From positions 31,915-95,914 of the forward strand of contig CANEAY010000008.1 of NCBI GenBank assembly GCA_947425785.1: 64,000 nucleotides of DNA, written 5' to 3'. The DNA is from an uncultured Pseudoflavonifractor sp. (GTDB taxonomy: Bacteria > Bacillota > Clostridia > Oscillospirales > Oscillospiraceae). Position numbers and translations under genes: made by a program. Numbering within the stretch: position 1 is the first letter of the stretch; every line of letters begins with the position of its first letter. The notes beneath the pieces are model-generated. The model was not told the DNA's origin. It did not search any database and saw nothing but the letters and a program-made list of their open reading frames with translations. Shown here one piece after another: positions 24,615-33,574 of this stretch.

Positions 24615-26282
24615 TTAGATCTGATCCGCAGTGGGAGCGTAGGGCTCCAGGAAAGCGTGGAAGTGACGCATGGGCAGCTTGTGGCCCCAGAGGATGCGCA
24701 TGTTGGGAATGGTGGCGCGATCCTTGTACAGCTGCGCCACAGCGGCGATGACGTAGTCCAGATGCTCCTTGGTCAGACGGTCGCGGTCAATGGCGAAGCG
24801 CACCACGTTGGCCAGCTCGGCCTGCTGCTCGGGAGTCTTCAGGTCGTACTCCATGGAGAAGTCGCCCAGCTCGGACACGCGGATGCCGTAACGGCGGATC
24901 AGCTCCAGGGAGAAGCCGGTGCCGGCGAAGGTGGTGTGGTCACGCTTGCCGTCAAAGAACTCGTCCATGTTGATATACACGGCGTGGCCGCCGGCGGGAA
25001 GCACGACGCCCTTGACGCCGGCATTGTAGAAGCCCTGGGCCAGGTACTCGCACTGACGCACGCGGTTGTCCATGTAGTTGAAGTCGCAGCTCTCGTAGAG
25101 GCCGGCGGCCAGAGCCATGATGTCACGGCCGGACATGCCGCCGTAGGAGTCGTTGCCGTAGCAGGAGATCTGCTTGACCTTGAGGAGCACGCCCACGTCG
25201 GTCTTCACGGTGCCGTCCTCATTGAAGTCGGAGAAGTTCTTCCAGAACAGGCCCTTGTCGCGGAAGGCCAGCATGCCGCCCATGTTGGCGTGGCCGTCCT
25301 TCTTGGCGGACATGGTGAAGGCGTCGCAGTAAGAGAACATCTCGCTGGCGATCTCGGCGATGGACTTGTCGGCGTAGCCGTCCTCGTTCATCTTGATGAA
25401 GTAGCAGTTCTCAGCCCAGCGGGCCACGTCGAAGACCAGGGGGATGTTGTACTTGTGGGCGACACGGTTGATCTCGCGGATGTTAGCCATGGAGACAGGC
25501 TGGCCGCAGATGGGGTTGTTGGTGATACAGGTGAAGACCAGGGGCACGTTCTCGGGGCCCACGGCGGTGATCAGCTGCTCCAGCTTCTCGATGTCCATGT
25601 TGCCCTTGAACGGGTTCTTGGGATACTTGCCTCCCTCGGGTACTTCGTACAGCAGCTCCTTGTTGTACAGGTTGCGGGGGACGGAGCCCATCTGCTTGAT
25701 GTTGCCCTCGGTGGTGTCGAAGTGGCCGTTGGAGGGGATGGTGAAGACCTTGCCGGGATGACGGGTGGCCAGGATCTTCTTCACGATCTCCATCAGCACG
25801 GACTCAGCGGCACGGCCCTGCTGGATGATGAAGGCGTTGGGACGCTCCATCTGAGCGGCGCCGCCGTTAAAGAGGCCGCCCTCATACTCGCAGAGGAACA
25901 GCTCGTCCATCATCTTCTCCAGATCCCGGCAGTCGGTGCGCACCAGGTCGATGGACTTCTTCCAATTCTTCTCGCCGCCGCGCTCAAAGATGTCGCGGAA
26001 GGTGTCCAGCAGGACATAGTAGCCGGTGTTGCGGCCGTAAGCCTCGTCGCCCAGGAACAGGGTGGCCAGCTGCTGGTTGGTCATAGCGGTGGTGCCGGAG
26101 TCAGACAGCATATCCACGGTCAGCAGTCCGGAGGGGAAAGCGAACTCGTTCCAGTGGGTGGCGTTCAGGGCGCGCTCGCGCTGCTCAACGGTGGCCTGGG
26201 GCAGGTCGCGCACGGCGAATGCGCAGTGCTGGGGCATCGCGACCTCTTGGGCCAAGGGATAATGCTTTGCTTTCTTGTCCAT
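24615..26282 (-). CDS. Tryptophanase/tyrosine phenol-lyase-family beta-eliminating lyase with insertion
   Basis: A 555-residue PLP enzyme that should split an aromatic amino acid into the ring compound, pyruvate and ammonia. The PLP lysine is K328 in MSAKKDG; other shared motifs are DSGTTAMT, GDEAYGRN, QQGRAAES, NGHFDTTEG, DVARWAEN and SYGGMSGRD. Known tryptophanases and tyrosine phenol-lyases have about 460-470 residues. The excess is mainly an insert of about 50 residues at 100-148 and an N-terminal extension. Single substrate-linked residues look mixed, so Trp versus Tyr is not decided. ATG 26282 follows GGAGGT by seven bases. Confidence 0.85.
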   Translation of the reverse strand: MDKKAKHYPLAQEVAMPQHCAFAVRDLPQATVEQRERALNATHWNEFAFPSGLLTVDMLSDSGTTAMTNQQLATLFLGDEAYGRNTGYYVLLDTFRDIFERGGEKNWKKSIDLVRTDCRDLEKMMDELFLCEYEGGLFNGGAAQMERPNAFIIQQGRAAESVLMEIVKKILATRHPGKVFTIPSNGHFDTTEGNIKQMGSVPRNLYNKELLYEVPEGGKYPKNPFKGNMDIEKLEQLITAVGPENVPLVFTCITNNPICGQPVSMANIREINRVAHKYNIPLVFDVARWAENCYFIKMNEDGYADKSIAEIASEMFSYCDAFTMSAKKDGHANMGGMLAFRDKGLFWKNFSDFNEDGTVKTDVGVLLKVKQISCYGNDSYGGMSGRDIMALAAGLYESCDFNYMDNRVRQCEYLAQGFYNAGVKGVVLPAGGHAVYINMDEFFDGKRDHTTFAGTGFSLELIRRYGIRVSELGDFSMEYDLKTPEQQAELANVVRFAIDRDRLTKEHLDYVIAAVAQLYKDRATIPNMRILWGHKLPMRHFHAFLEPYAPTADQI

Positions 26283-26303
26283 TTTATTTACCTCCATTTT
26301 TTT

Positions 26304-26316
26304 GACGCGAAGCGTC
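26304..26316 (-). promoter_or_regulatory. Small hairpin just before the lyase ribosome binding site
   Basis: GACGC-GAA-GCGTC, 11 bases upstream of GGAGGT, in the 110-base leader. Confidence 0.35.
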
Positions 26317-26340
26317 TTGAATGTGAGGATACCCCGGTCG

Positions 26341-26385
26341 TCAAGCAACGCCCCGTCTGCGGGCGGCGTGACTGGCGGTCAGCAC
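26341..26385 (-). CDS. Possible 14-residue leader peptide before the lyase gene
   Basis: Within the leader, a GTG codon eight bases after the predicted start of transcription opens a frame encoding (M)LTASHAARRRGVA and a stop. It contains no tryptophan or tyrosine, and its ribosome binding site is poor (AAAAG). It is reported only because tnaC-type leaders control many tryptophanase genes. Confidence 0.15.
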   Translation of the reverse strand: MLTASHAARRRGVA

Positions 26386-26399
26386 CTTTTACGAGAGAT

Positions 26400-26428
26400 A
26401 TTTTATCAGTTTCTTCTCATCTCGTCAA
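26400..26428 (-). promoter_or_regulatory. Promoter of the lyase-NSS operon
   Basis: Minus-strand TTGACG (26423-26428) and TAAAAT (26400-26405), spacer 17, giving a leader of about 110 bases. Confidence 0.75.
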
Positions 26429-26534
26429 GAATAACTTGTGAAAAACTGCCCAAAAATCCACTTCGCTTCCTGTGCATTTTGTCTGTGCTTCTATTTTTTG
26501 ATTTATTTTTTCTCACAATTACATTTTTTCTCTC

Positions 26535-26563
26535 TTGATTCCCTGTCCGTTCCATGATATGAT
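26535..26563 (+). promoter_or_regulatory. Promoter of the YheO-type regulator
   Basis: TTGATT (26535-26540) and TATGAT (26558-26563), spacer 17. The 110 bases between this and the divergent lyase promoter are AT-rich with no gene. Confidence 0.65.
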
Positions 26564-26628
26564 GCCTCTGACATGATTTATGAAATCAGCTGTTTCCGGC
26601 GCTTTTTTCAGAAAATTGAGGTGAGCTT

Positions 26629-27315
26629 ATGAACCGCGCCATGCTCAAGCAGTACACCAAATTGGTGGAGTTTCTCGGACTGGTGCTGGGCCCTACCTAC
26701 GAGATCACCCTCCACGATGTCCACGGCAAAAACAGCACCATCGTCGCCATCGTCAACGGTGCTGTCAGCGGCCGCGACCTGGACTCCCCCCCCACCGCCA
26801 TGGCTCTGCGGGCGGTGGCGGATAACGCCAAGGACATGGACTACCGCACCAACTATAACGGCCTCACCAGCGGCAACCGCACTCTGCGCTCCTCCACCTT
26901 TTACATTAAGGACAAAAACGACGACCTTGTGGGGATGCTGTGCGTCAACTTTGACGACAGCAAGTTCCAGGAGCTGTCCAGCCAGCTGTTCCAGCTCATC
27001 CATCCCGATGTCTATATGGAGGATAACATCGTCATCCGCAGCGACGTGTTGGAGTCCCTGGACGAGGAAGACACCGAACGTTTTGGCGACTCCATGATCT
27101 CGGCGGCGGACTCGGTCATCGAGGAAGTCCTCTCTGAAGGCGACATCCCTGTGGAGCGGCTCAGCCAATCGGAAAAAATACGCATCGTCGCTCAGCTGGA
27201 GCGGCGGGGCATCTTCCGCCTCAAGGGGGCTGTGACCCACGTTTCCAAGGAGCTCCACGCCTCCCCTGCCAGCATCTACCGCTATCTGGCAAAGGTGCGC
27301 CAGGAGGCGGAATGA
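26629..27315 (+). CDS. YheO/DauR-like PAS-HTH transcriptional regulator
   Basis: A 228-residue regulator. The N-terminal YheO-type PAS-like domain (about 8-120) contains EITLHDVHGKNSTIVAIVNG and FYIKDKNDDLVGMLCVNFD. The C-terminal helix-turn-helix (about 175-225) has RGIFRLKGAVTHVSKELHAS and IYRYL. The family includes DauR, which controls D-arginine use, and is often found beside amino-acid catabolic genes. It is divergent from the lyase-NSS operon, so it probably controls that operon in response to the amino acid or a product; this is inference. Confidence 0.87.
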   Translation: MNRAMLKQYTKLVEFLGLVLGPTYEITLHDVHGKNSTIVAIVNGAVSGRDLDSPPTAMALRAVADNAKDMDYRTNYNGLTSGNRTLRSSTFYIKDKNDDLVGMLCVNFDDSKFQELSSQLFQLIHPDVYMEDNIVIRSDVLESLDEEDTERFGDSMISAADSVIEEVLSEGDIPVERLSQSEKIRIVAQLERRGIFRLKGAVTHVSKELHASPASIYRYLAKVRQEAE

Positions 27316-27341
27316 GGGCGCCAGCCAAAAACAGAAAACAG

Positions 27342-27376
27342 AAAAACGGACGGGATATCATTCCCGTCCGTTTTTT
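27342..27376. terminator. Bidirectional terminator between the YheO regulator and brnQ
   Basis: CGGACGGGA pairs with TCCCGTCCG, flanked by A and T runs. Confidence 0.88.
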
Positions 27377-27393
27377 ATAAAAAATCGGCGTTT

Positions 27394-28701
27394 TTAGCCC
27401 TTTTTCACCGTTTTTTGAGGAAAACACAGTCCCAATAATAGGCCTATCACCGCCGGAAGCACCCATCCCAGACCCACATTCGCCAGCGGCAGGACAGCCA
27501 GAACCTCCTTCAGCCCCGGCAAATAGTCCGCCGCAGCAAAGAGCAGGCTGGCCGCCGTGGTGCACAGCACCGCCGCCGGATAGACGCCGGGACGGCCCTT
27601 CACCCACTTGTGGCACACCGCCAGCAGCATCAGCACGATGGCCACCGGATAGAGCACGCCCAGTACAGGAACGGAGAACTTCAGGATCTGGTTCAGTCCC
27701 GCGTTGGCGATGACCAGGCTCACCCCGGCGAAAATAGCTGCCCAGCCCCGGTAAGAAAGCTTGGGCCACAGCTTGTGGAAGTATTCACCGCAGGAGGTGA
27801 TGAGGCCCACACACACATTGAAGCAGGCGATGACGAAGATGGCAGCCAAAAGCATCATCCCCAGGGGGCCAAAGAGCTCAAAGACCAGATTGGTCAACAC
27901 CCCCGCCCCGTTGGAGGCGCCGGGGAACCGGCCGCCGGAAAGAGCGCCCATATGGGCCAGCATTGCGTAGATGACCAGGAGCAATCCACCGGCAAGGAAC
28001 CCTGCCTTCACCGTCCCCGTCACGATCTCCCGCTCCTCGGTGACTCCCCTGGCCCGGATACTGATGGCAATAACAATGCCAAATACCAGCGCGGCAATGG
28101 CATCCATGGTCTGATAGCCGTCCAGGAAGCCGGTGATCACCGGGTGAGCTCCATAGCCCTCGGTCACTGCGGGGCCATAACCGCTCCAGGCGTGGGTCAA
28201 ACTTCCCGCAAAGGTAATTAAAATAAGAACGATAAGCACCGGGCACAGCAGCTTCCCCAGCCGGTCGGTGAGCTTCTCCGGCTTCAGCGCCACCCAAAGG
28301 GCCAACGCAAAAAAGACCACGGTATAAGCCAGCTGGAACAGCGCCAGCGGAGCCTCCGGCCCGGCAAAGGGGGTCACCGCCATCTCAAAGGAGGTACTGG
28401 CCGTACGGGGGATGGCCAGGCAGGGGCCGATAGCCAGATAGCAGGCCACGGTAAATATCCTGGAAAAGACAGGGTGCACCCGGTCGCCCAAGGTGTCCAG
28501 TCCCCCGGCCTTGGCCACCGCCACCACGCCCAGCACAGGAAGACCCACAGCGCTCACCGCCATACCCAGCATAGCCAGCCAGGTATTGCTTCCCGCCTGG
28601 GCGCCCACAAAGGGCGGAAAGATCAGATTCCCCGCCCCAAAAAACATAGAGAAAAGGGTCAAGCCCACCAGTATCAGGTCTTTGCCCTGCAGTCGCTTCA
28701 T
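27394..28701 (-). CDS. brnQ: Branched-chain amino acid carrier BrnQ
   Basis: A 435-residue LIVCS-family cation symporter for leucine, isoleucine and valine, with about twelve membrane segments. The start LVGLTLFSMFFGAGNLIFPP is the family signature. Length is usual. It starts behind AGAGGAGGCGAGG and has its own promoter after the ferredoxin terminator. A convergent terminator separates it from the YheO regulator. Confidence 0.93.
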   Translation of the reverse strand: MKRLQGKDLILVGLTLFSMFFGAGNLIFPPFVGAQAGSNTWLAMLGMAVSAVGLPVLGVVAVAKAGGLDTLGDRVHPVFSRIFTVACYLAIGPCLAIPRTASTSFEMAVTPFAGPEAPLALFQLAYTVVFFALALWVALKPEKLTDRLGKLLCPVLIVLILITFAGSLTHAWSGYGPAVTEGYGAHPVITGFLDGYQTMDAIAALVFGIVIAISIRARGVTEEREIVTGTVKAGFLAGGLLLVIYAMLAHMGALSGGRFPGASNGAGVLTNLVFELFGPLGMMLLAAIFVIACFNVCVGLITSCGEYFHKLWPKLSYRGWAAIFAGVSLVIANAGLNQILKFSVPVLGVLYPVAIVLMLLAVCHKWVKGRPGVYPAAVLCTTAASLLFAAADYLPGLKEVLAVLPLANVGLGWVLPAVIGLLLGLCFPQKTVKKG

Positions 28702-28730
28702 ATCCTCGCCTCCTCTTTCTTTTCCGCATT

Positions 28731-28759
28731 AGTATAACAGATTCAGCGCTTTCCCGCAA
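28731..28759 (-). promoter_or_regulatory. Promoter of brnQ
   Basis: Minus-strand TTGCGG (28754-28759) and TATACT (28731-28736), spacer 17. Confidence 0.75.
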
Positions 28760-28779
28760 GCTATTATTTCCTATCGAAA

Positions 28780-28819
28780 AAAATAACAGCGTTGTCCTGT
28801 AGGACAACGCTGTTATTTT
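28780..28819 (-). terminator. Terminator after the ferredoxin gene
   Basis: A near-perfect 19-base dyad (AAAATAACAGCGTTGTCCT and its complement) separated by two bases, ending in T on both strands. Confidence 0.85.
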
Positions 28820-28842
28820 ACGCGTTACGCATGTACCCTCTC

Positions 28843-29013
28843 TCAGCCCTGAGAGATGGCGCCGGTGGGGCAGGTACCAGCGCAGGTGCCGCAGTCGATG
28901 CAGGCGCCGGCGTCGATCACGTACTGGCTGTCCCCCTGAGAAATAGCGGACACGGGGCAGGAATCGGCGCAAGCGCCGCAGCTAACACAAGCGTCGCTGA
29001 TCACGTAAGCCAT
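28843..29013 (-). CDS. 2[4Fe-4S] ferredoxin
   Basis: A 56-residue electron carrier. It has two C-x2-C-x2-C-x3-C motifs (CVSCGACADSCP and CIDCGTCAGTCP) arranged as a clostridial-type ferredoxin, the low-potential donor for many anaerobic enzymes. Length is right for the type. ATG 29013 follows GGAGGTG. It is a single-gene unit with its own promoter and terminator. Confidence 0.95.
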   Translation of the reverse strand: MAYVISDACVSCGACADSCPVSAISQGDSQYVIDAGACIDCGTCAGTCPTGAISQG

Positions 29014-29047
29014 TGGTTACACCTCCAAGTCACTTCAAGCTGGCATT

Positions 29048-29075
29048 ATTATAACACATGATTTTGAAATTGCAA
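29048..29075 (-). promoter_or_regulatory. Promoter of the ferredoxin gene
   Basis: Minus-strand TTGCAA (29070-29075) and TATAAT (29048-29053), spacer 16. Confidence 0.75.
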
Positions 29076-29150
29076 CGTAATTTTTATGAAAAAGCGGGTA
29101 TATTCTTAGATGCCTTAGACGGTGCGGCTCTAAGGGTCACAGTTTTCATG

Positions 29151-29170
29151 CGGTTAGCATTTGTTAACCG
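29151..29170 (+). promoter_or_regulatory. Inverted repeat upstream of clpC
   Basis: CGGTTA-N8-TAACCG lies 44 bases before the clpC start. It is not a CtsR or CIRCE consensus. It could be an operator; no good promoter was identified beside it. Confidence 0.35.
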
Positions 29171-29213
29171 TTTTCTTCCTCAGCGTTCAATGCAAAAGAT
29201 AGGAGTGGATACC

Positions 29214-31505
29214 ATGAGTGGGATCGAATTCACCATAGGGGCGGAGACTGCCCTGCGGCTGGCTCAGGAGAGCGCCGCCGAGCTGGGCCACAGCTACGTG
29301 GGTACCGAACATCTGCTGCTGGGCGTAGCCCGGGAGGGGCGTGGCCCCGGCGCCCGGGCCCTTCTGGCAGCGGGGCTGACGGCCCAGAACCTGCGCAGTA
29401 TCCTGGTGGAGTTGATGGGTTTGGGCACCTCCGGGGGCCTCCCCGCCCACGGTCTTACCCCCCGGTGCCTGGAGTGTCTGGAGCTTGCCCTCAGCGAGGC
29501 CCGGCGCGTCCAGGCCCGGCGGGCGGACACCGGCCACCTGCTCACCGGCCTTCTCCGTCAAAGTGACAGTGCCGCCAGCCGGGTCATCCTGGCCGCCGGG
29601 AAAGACCCCCGACGCCTGTTGGGGGACGTGACCAGTGCCTTCGGCGCCTACGAGCCCCGGGGCGGGGAACGCCGCCGCCTGGAGCGGGAGGAACGTCCCT
29701 CCTCCAGCACCAAGCTCCTGGATCAGTTCTCCCGCGACCTCACCGCCCTGGCCGCCGCCGGAGAGCTGGATCCCGTGGTGGGCCGGGAGCGGGAGGTGCG
29801 CCGGGTGGTGGAGATCCTCTCCCGCCGCAGAAAAAACAACCCCGCCCTCATCGGGGAACCGGGGGTGGGCAAGACCGCCGTGGCCGAAGCCCTGGCCATC
29901 GCCATCACCCAGGGGCAGGTGCCCCGGGAGCTGGCCGCCAAGCGCCTGGTATCCCTGGATCTGCCCTCCATGGTGGCAGGCACCAAATACCGGGGTGAAT
30001 TTGAGGAGCGGGTAAAGAACATCCTGACCGAGGTACGCCGGGCCGGGGATGTGATCCTCTTTCTGGATGAGCTTCACACCATCGTGGGCGTAGGCAGTGC
30101 CGAAGGGGCCATCGACGCCGCCAACATCCTCAAGCCCGCCCTGGGCCGGGGGGATATCCAGGTGGTGGGCGCCACCACCACCGACGAGTACCGAAAATAT
30201 ATCGAGAAGGACGCCGCCCTGGAGCGGCGCTTTCAGCCCGTCACTGTGGACGAGCCCTCGGCGGAGAACACCCTCTCCATCCTTCGGGGCCTGCGGCCCC
30301 ACTATGAGCGGCACCACCGGCTCACCATCACCGACCAGGCCCTGGAGGCCGCCGTCACCCTCTCCCAGCGCTATCTCCCCGACCGCCGCCTTCCTGACAA
30401 GGCGGTAGATCTGATGGACGAGGCCGCCAGCCGCACCCGGCTGGCGGGGAAGCCGCCTCTCACCGTCACCGGCCAGGAGGTGGCGGCGGTGGTGGCCGGA
30501 TGGACCGGTATCCCCGTCACCGCACTCACCCGCCCGGAGAGCCAACGGCTCCTGGAGCTGGAGGAGTCCCTCCACCGCCGGGTGGTGGGTCAGGAGGAGG
30601 CTGTCACCGCCGTGGCCAAGGCCGTGCGCCGGGGGCGTGTGGGACTGAAGGAGCCCGACCGCCCCGTGGGTTCCTTCCTCTTCCTGGGCCCCACAGGTGT
30701 TGGAAAAACAGAGCTGTGCAAAGCCCTTGCCCAAACCCTTTTCGGCACCGAGGAGGCCCTTATCCGCTTTGATATGTCGGAGTATATGGAACAGCACACC
30801 GTCTCCCGGCTCCTTGGCTCTCCGCCGGGATATGTGGGCCACGAGGAGGGCGGCCAGCTCACTGAGGCGGTGCGGCGCAAGCCCTGGTCTGTGGTGCTCT
30901 TTGACGAGATTGAAAAGGCCCATGAGGACGTGTGGAGCGTCCTGCTTCAGGCCCTGGAGGACGGCTTCGTCACCGACGCCCAGGGCCGCAAGGCCGACCT
31001 GCGCAACTGCGTGCTCATCCTCACCTCCAACGTGGGAGCCCGGCGCATCACCGCCCGCGGGAGCCTGGGCTTCTCCGCCGATGCCTCTCCCGACGGCCTG
31101 CGCAGCCCGGAGGAATTGAAGGGCGCGGTAATGGAGGAAGTCCGCCGCACCTTCCGCCCCGAGCTCCTCAACCGGCTGGACGATATCATCGTCTTCCGCC
31201 AGCTCTCTCCCGCCGAACTCACCGGCATCGCCCAGGGACTTCTCCGCCGTCTCTCCCAGCGGCTTGCTGCCCTGGGGGTGGAGCTGTCCGTCACCCAAGA
31301 GGCCCAGGCTCTTCTCACCCGCATGGGCTTCGATGCCAATTACGGCGCCCGGCCCCTGCGGCGGACGATCCGAACCCAGATTGAAGACCCCGCCGCCGAG
31401 CTGCTCCTTACCGGGGCCCTCCCCCCCGGCTCTCTGCTCACGGTGGCGGAGGAGGATGGCCGCATCGCACTTCTCCCCTCTGCCGCCGCCCTCCCCGCAG
31501 GCTGA
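29214..31505 (+). CDS. clpC: ATP-dependent Clp protease ATP-binding subunit ClpC
   Basis: A 763-residue HSP100 unfoldase for ClpP. The N-terminal double Clp_N repeat (about 1-145) is present ([15 protein letters not shown] and [10 protein letters not shown]). Walker A of D1 is GEPGVGKTA (about 214-222) and of D2 is GPTGVGKTE (about 492-500). GSLGFSAD in D2 is the ClpP-docking loop. The middle coiled coil and UVR motif of Bacillus ClpC are not evident, so the protein is shorter than usual (about 810). ATG 29214 follows AGGAG; the frame is open upstream but lacks conserved sequence. There is no ctsR-mcsAB operon here. Confidence 0.9.
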   Translation: MSGIEFTIGAETALRLAQESAAELGHSYVGTEHLLLGVAREGRGPGARALLAAGLTAQNLRSILVELMGLGTSGGLPAHGLTPRCLECLELALSEARRVQARRADTGHLLTGLLRQSDSAASRVILAAGKDPRRLLGDVTSAFGAYEPRGGERRRLEREERPSSSTKLLDQFSRDLTALAAAGELDPVVGREREVRRVVEILSRRRKNNPALIGEPGVGKTAVAEALAIAITQGQVPRELAAKRLVSLDLPSMVAGTKYRGEFEERVKNILTEVRRAGDVILFLDELHTIVGVGSAEGAIDAANILKPALGRGDIQVVGATTTDEYRKYIEKDAALERRFQPVTVDEPSAENTLSILRGLRPHYERHHRLTITDQALEAAVTLSQRYLPDRRLPDKAVDLMDEAASRTRLAGKPPLTVTGQEVAAVVAGWTGIPVTALTRPESQRLLELEESLHRRVVGQEEAVTAVAKAVRRGRVGLKEPDRPVGSFLFLGPTGVGKTELCKALAQTLFGTEEALIRFDMSEYMEQHTVSRLLGSPPGYVGHEEGGQLTEAVRRKPWSVVLFDEIEKAHEDVWSVLLQALEDGFVTDAQGRKADLRNCVLILTSNVGARRITARGSLGFSADASPDGLRSPEELKGAVMEEVRRTFRPELLNRLDDIIVFRQLSPAELTGIAQGLLRRLSQRLAALGVELSVTQEAQALLTRMGFDANYGARPLRRTIRTQIEDPAAELLLTGALPPGSLLTVAEEDGRIALLPSAAALPAG

Positions 31506-31510
31506 ATACA

Positions 31511-31596
31511 CCCCCTTTCCGTCACTTTTTTGTGCAGATTGTAAAGCAGTTTATAGTTTTAATTCCTTTGCTATGATATAAAAGTGACAAAGGGGG
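31511..31596. repeat. Long inverted repeat enclosing the Crp/Fnr promoter
   Basis: CCCCCTTTCCGTCACTTTT (31511-31529) and AAAAGTGACAAAGGGGG (31580-31596) are complementary over 17 bases, apart from a 2-base bulge in the left arm. About 50 bases lie between, including the -10 box. Confidence 0.75.
31550..31577 (+). promoter_or_regulatory. Likely promoter of the Crp/Fnr-oxidoreductase cluster
   Basis: TATGAT (31572-31577) with a weak -35, TTTATA (31550-31555), spacer 16. A weak -35 fits an activated promoter. Confidence 0.45.
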
Positions 31597-31603
31597 TCGA
31601 GAT

Positions 31604-32281
31604 ATGACCATTTTCGAAAACTATTCCCCTTGGATCCGGTATGACCTGAAGGAATGGGGCCCACTCACCGACCCCAAATACCTCATCCGGCTCAAAGGCA
31701 AGACTGTCCTCTACAATCAGGAAGAGGACATCTCCAACATCTATATCGTCAAGAGCGGCCGGGTGCGGCTGTCCTACTTCACCAGCGACGGCGCCGAAAA
31801 GATCTATATTTTCGCCCTGACCGGGTGTATGTTCGGCGAGGAGACCTGCTTTGAGCCGGAGGCCCAATTCCTCCACGCCGCCACCATTGTAGACTGTGAG
31901 CTTTTCCGCATCCCCAAAGACGAGTTCCTGGGCTACCTCTCTATGGACATCGCCCTCAACACCCAGGTGCTATCCTCCATGGCCCACAAGATCCACGTGC
32001 ACATGGAACACGTCCGGCGGCTGTGCTTTATGACCGCCCAACAGCGGGTGGCCGCAGTCTTCGTGGATCTGGCTCACAACTTCGGCGTCCCCACCCCCGC
32101 AGGACTGCGCATTGAGCTGCCGGTCATCCAGCAGGGCATCGGCAACCTGGTGCGCACCTCCCGGCTCACCGTCAATCAAGTTCTGGGGGAGTTTGAGGCC
32201 AACGGCTGGCTTGCCAAGAAGGGCAACCGCTGGATCATCTACGATCTGGACTCCATTCGGCGTATCGTCACGTCATCCTAA
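31604..32281 (+). CDS. Crp/Fnr-family transcriptional regulator
   Basis: A 225-residue regulator with an N-terminal cyclic-nucleotide-type beta-barrel (about 20-120, with VKSGRVRLSYF) and a C-terminal winged helix (about 150-215). The recognition region is QGIGNLVRTSRLTVNQVLGEF. It lacks the N-terminal cysteine cluster of Fnr, so it may bind a small molecule or haem rather than a [4Fe-4S] cluster. It begins 12 bases before the oxidoreductase genes, so it should control them. Its promoter lies inside a 17-base inverted repeat. Confidence 0.9.
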   Translation: MTIFENYSPWIRYDLKEWGPLTDPKYLIRLKGKTVLYNQEEDISNIYIVKSGRVRLSYFTSDGAEKIYIFALTGCMFGEETCFEPEAQFLHAATIVDCELFRIPKDEFLGYLSMDIALNTQVLSSMAHKIHVHMEHVRRLCFMTAQQRVAAVFVDLAHNFGVPTPAGLRIELPVIQQGIGNLVRTSRLTVNQVLGEFEANGWLAKKGNRWIIYDLDSIRRIVTSS

Positions 32282-32293
32282 AAGGAGGTTCCC

Positions 32294-33574
32294 ATGAAAA
32301 ATGTCGCCATATTAGGCTTCGGCTGTGCCGGTTACCACTGCGCCATGACCCTCCGTGGGGAGGGATATAAAGGGGACATCCACGTGTTCTCCGACACGGA
32401 GCTGCCTCCTTACAACCCCATGCTCACCACCTACTACGCAGGCCACCGGCTGCCCTGGAAGGGTCTCTTCCCCTTCGGCACTCTCAAGGGCATTGCCAGT
32501 TCCCTGCGCCTGACTTTACATACCAATTCGGCGGTGGAACGGCTGGACTGCAAAGAACGGATGGTTCGGCTGGCCAACGGAGAAGCCTTCCCCTTCGACA
32601 CCGCCCTCATCTCCACCGGCGCCCGGGTCTTTGTCCCCCCCATCCCCGGCTTGCCCAAGAACAACGTCTACGTTATGCGCACCCCCAACGACGCCCAGGC
32701 CCTCCGTGACCGTCTGGACAGGGGCGACGTGAAGCGGGCGGTGGTAGTGGGTGCCTCCATGGTGGGTATCAAAGTAGCGGAGCTCTTCCAGCGGGCGGGC
32801 TGTGCCTGCGTCCTGGCCGATCTCGCCCCCTCTCTCTTCCCTCTGGCCGCCGTGCCTGAAGTAGGCGAAGAGCTGGGCCGCCGTGTGGAGGCCAAGGGCG
32901 TGGAGCTGAAGTTCGGCGTGGGCCTGTCCGGCATCCGGGAGACCGGGGACGGCCTGGAGGTCTCCTTCGGCGAGGAGAAGCTCCCTGCCGATGCTGTGGT
33001 GCTGGCCATCGGCACCCGCCCCAACCTGGACTTTTTGGACGAAAACGGCCCCGCCGTCGACCGGGGCGTACTGGTCAATAAGCGGATGGAGACCTCCATC
33101 CCCGGGGTCTTCGCCGCCGGAGACTGCTCCAGCGGCTACGACATCCAGAGCGGCCGCCACCAGATCATCGGCCTTTGGGCCAACGCGGGCTACCAGGGAG
33201 TAACCGCCGCCGGGGCCATGCTGGGCCAGAGCGTCAGCTATCCCGGCACCCTCCTGCACAACATCACCCACTTCATGGACATGGACTTCATCGGCTTCGG
33301 CGATGTGAAGGCCCAGGGAGAGATCATCCGCTACCGCAACGAGGGCTTTTTCCTCTACGCCATCCGCCGGGAGGGCAAGCTGGCCCTGGTGAACATCGTG
33401 GATAACCACATCATCAGCGGGGTCATCAAGAGCTTCATGTCCCGCAAGTTCCTGGGCAGCTGTGAGCCCATCAGCCCCATGCAGCGGGTCATCCTGCTGC
33501 GCAACGGCCTCAACGAAGACATCATCCGCCTATTGGAAAGCACGGAACTGGAAGGAGGACTTATCCATGGATGA
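32294..33574 (+). CDS. FAD/NAD(P)-dependent oxidoreductase of a Mo-enzyme cluster
   Basis: A 426-residue flavoprotein of the two-dinucleotide-binding class. The FAD motif is GFGCAG (about 7-12); a second Rossmann site, GASMVGIKVAE, lies near 151-161; FAAGDC near 274-279 closes the FAD site. It resembles NirB-type N-terminal domains and rubredoxin reductases. It is predicted to pass electrons from NAD(P)H to the Fe-S and Mo subunits that follow. AAAGGAGG precedes ATG 32294. It overlaps the next gene by 8 bases, a sign of translational coupling. The electron-path role is inference. Confidence 0.85.
   Translation: MKNVAILGFGCAGYHCAMTLRGEGYKGDIHVFSDTELPPYNPMLTTYYAGHRLPWKGLFPFGTLKGIASSLRLTLHTNSAVERLDCKERMVRLANGEAFPFDTALISTGARVFVPPIPGLPKNNVYVMRTPNDAQALRDRLDRGDVKRAVVVGASMVGIKVAELFQRAGCACVLADLAPSLFPLAAVPEVGEELGRRVEAKGVELKFGVGLSGIRETGDGLEVSFGEEKLPADAVVLAIGTRPNLDFLDENGPAVDRGVLVNKRMETSIPGVFAAGDCSSGYDIQSGRHQIIGLWANAGYQGVTAAGAMLGQSVSYPGTLLHNITHFMDMDFIGFGDVKAQGEIIRYRNEGFFLYAIRREGKLALVNIVDNHIISGVIKSFMSRKFLGSCEPISPMQRVILLRNGLNEDIIRLLESTELEGGLIHG

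Noticed and set aside
26406..26420. Mini frame ATGAGAAGAAACTGA before the lyase gene as leader peptide
   Set aside because: It lies within the promoter spacer, upstream of the predicted transcription start.
24567..26441. 624-codon plus-strand open frame
   Set aside because: Antisense to the tryptophanase-family gene, which has intact motifs.
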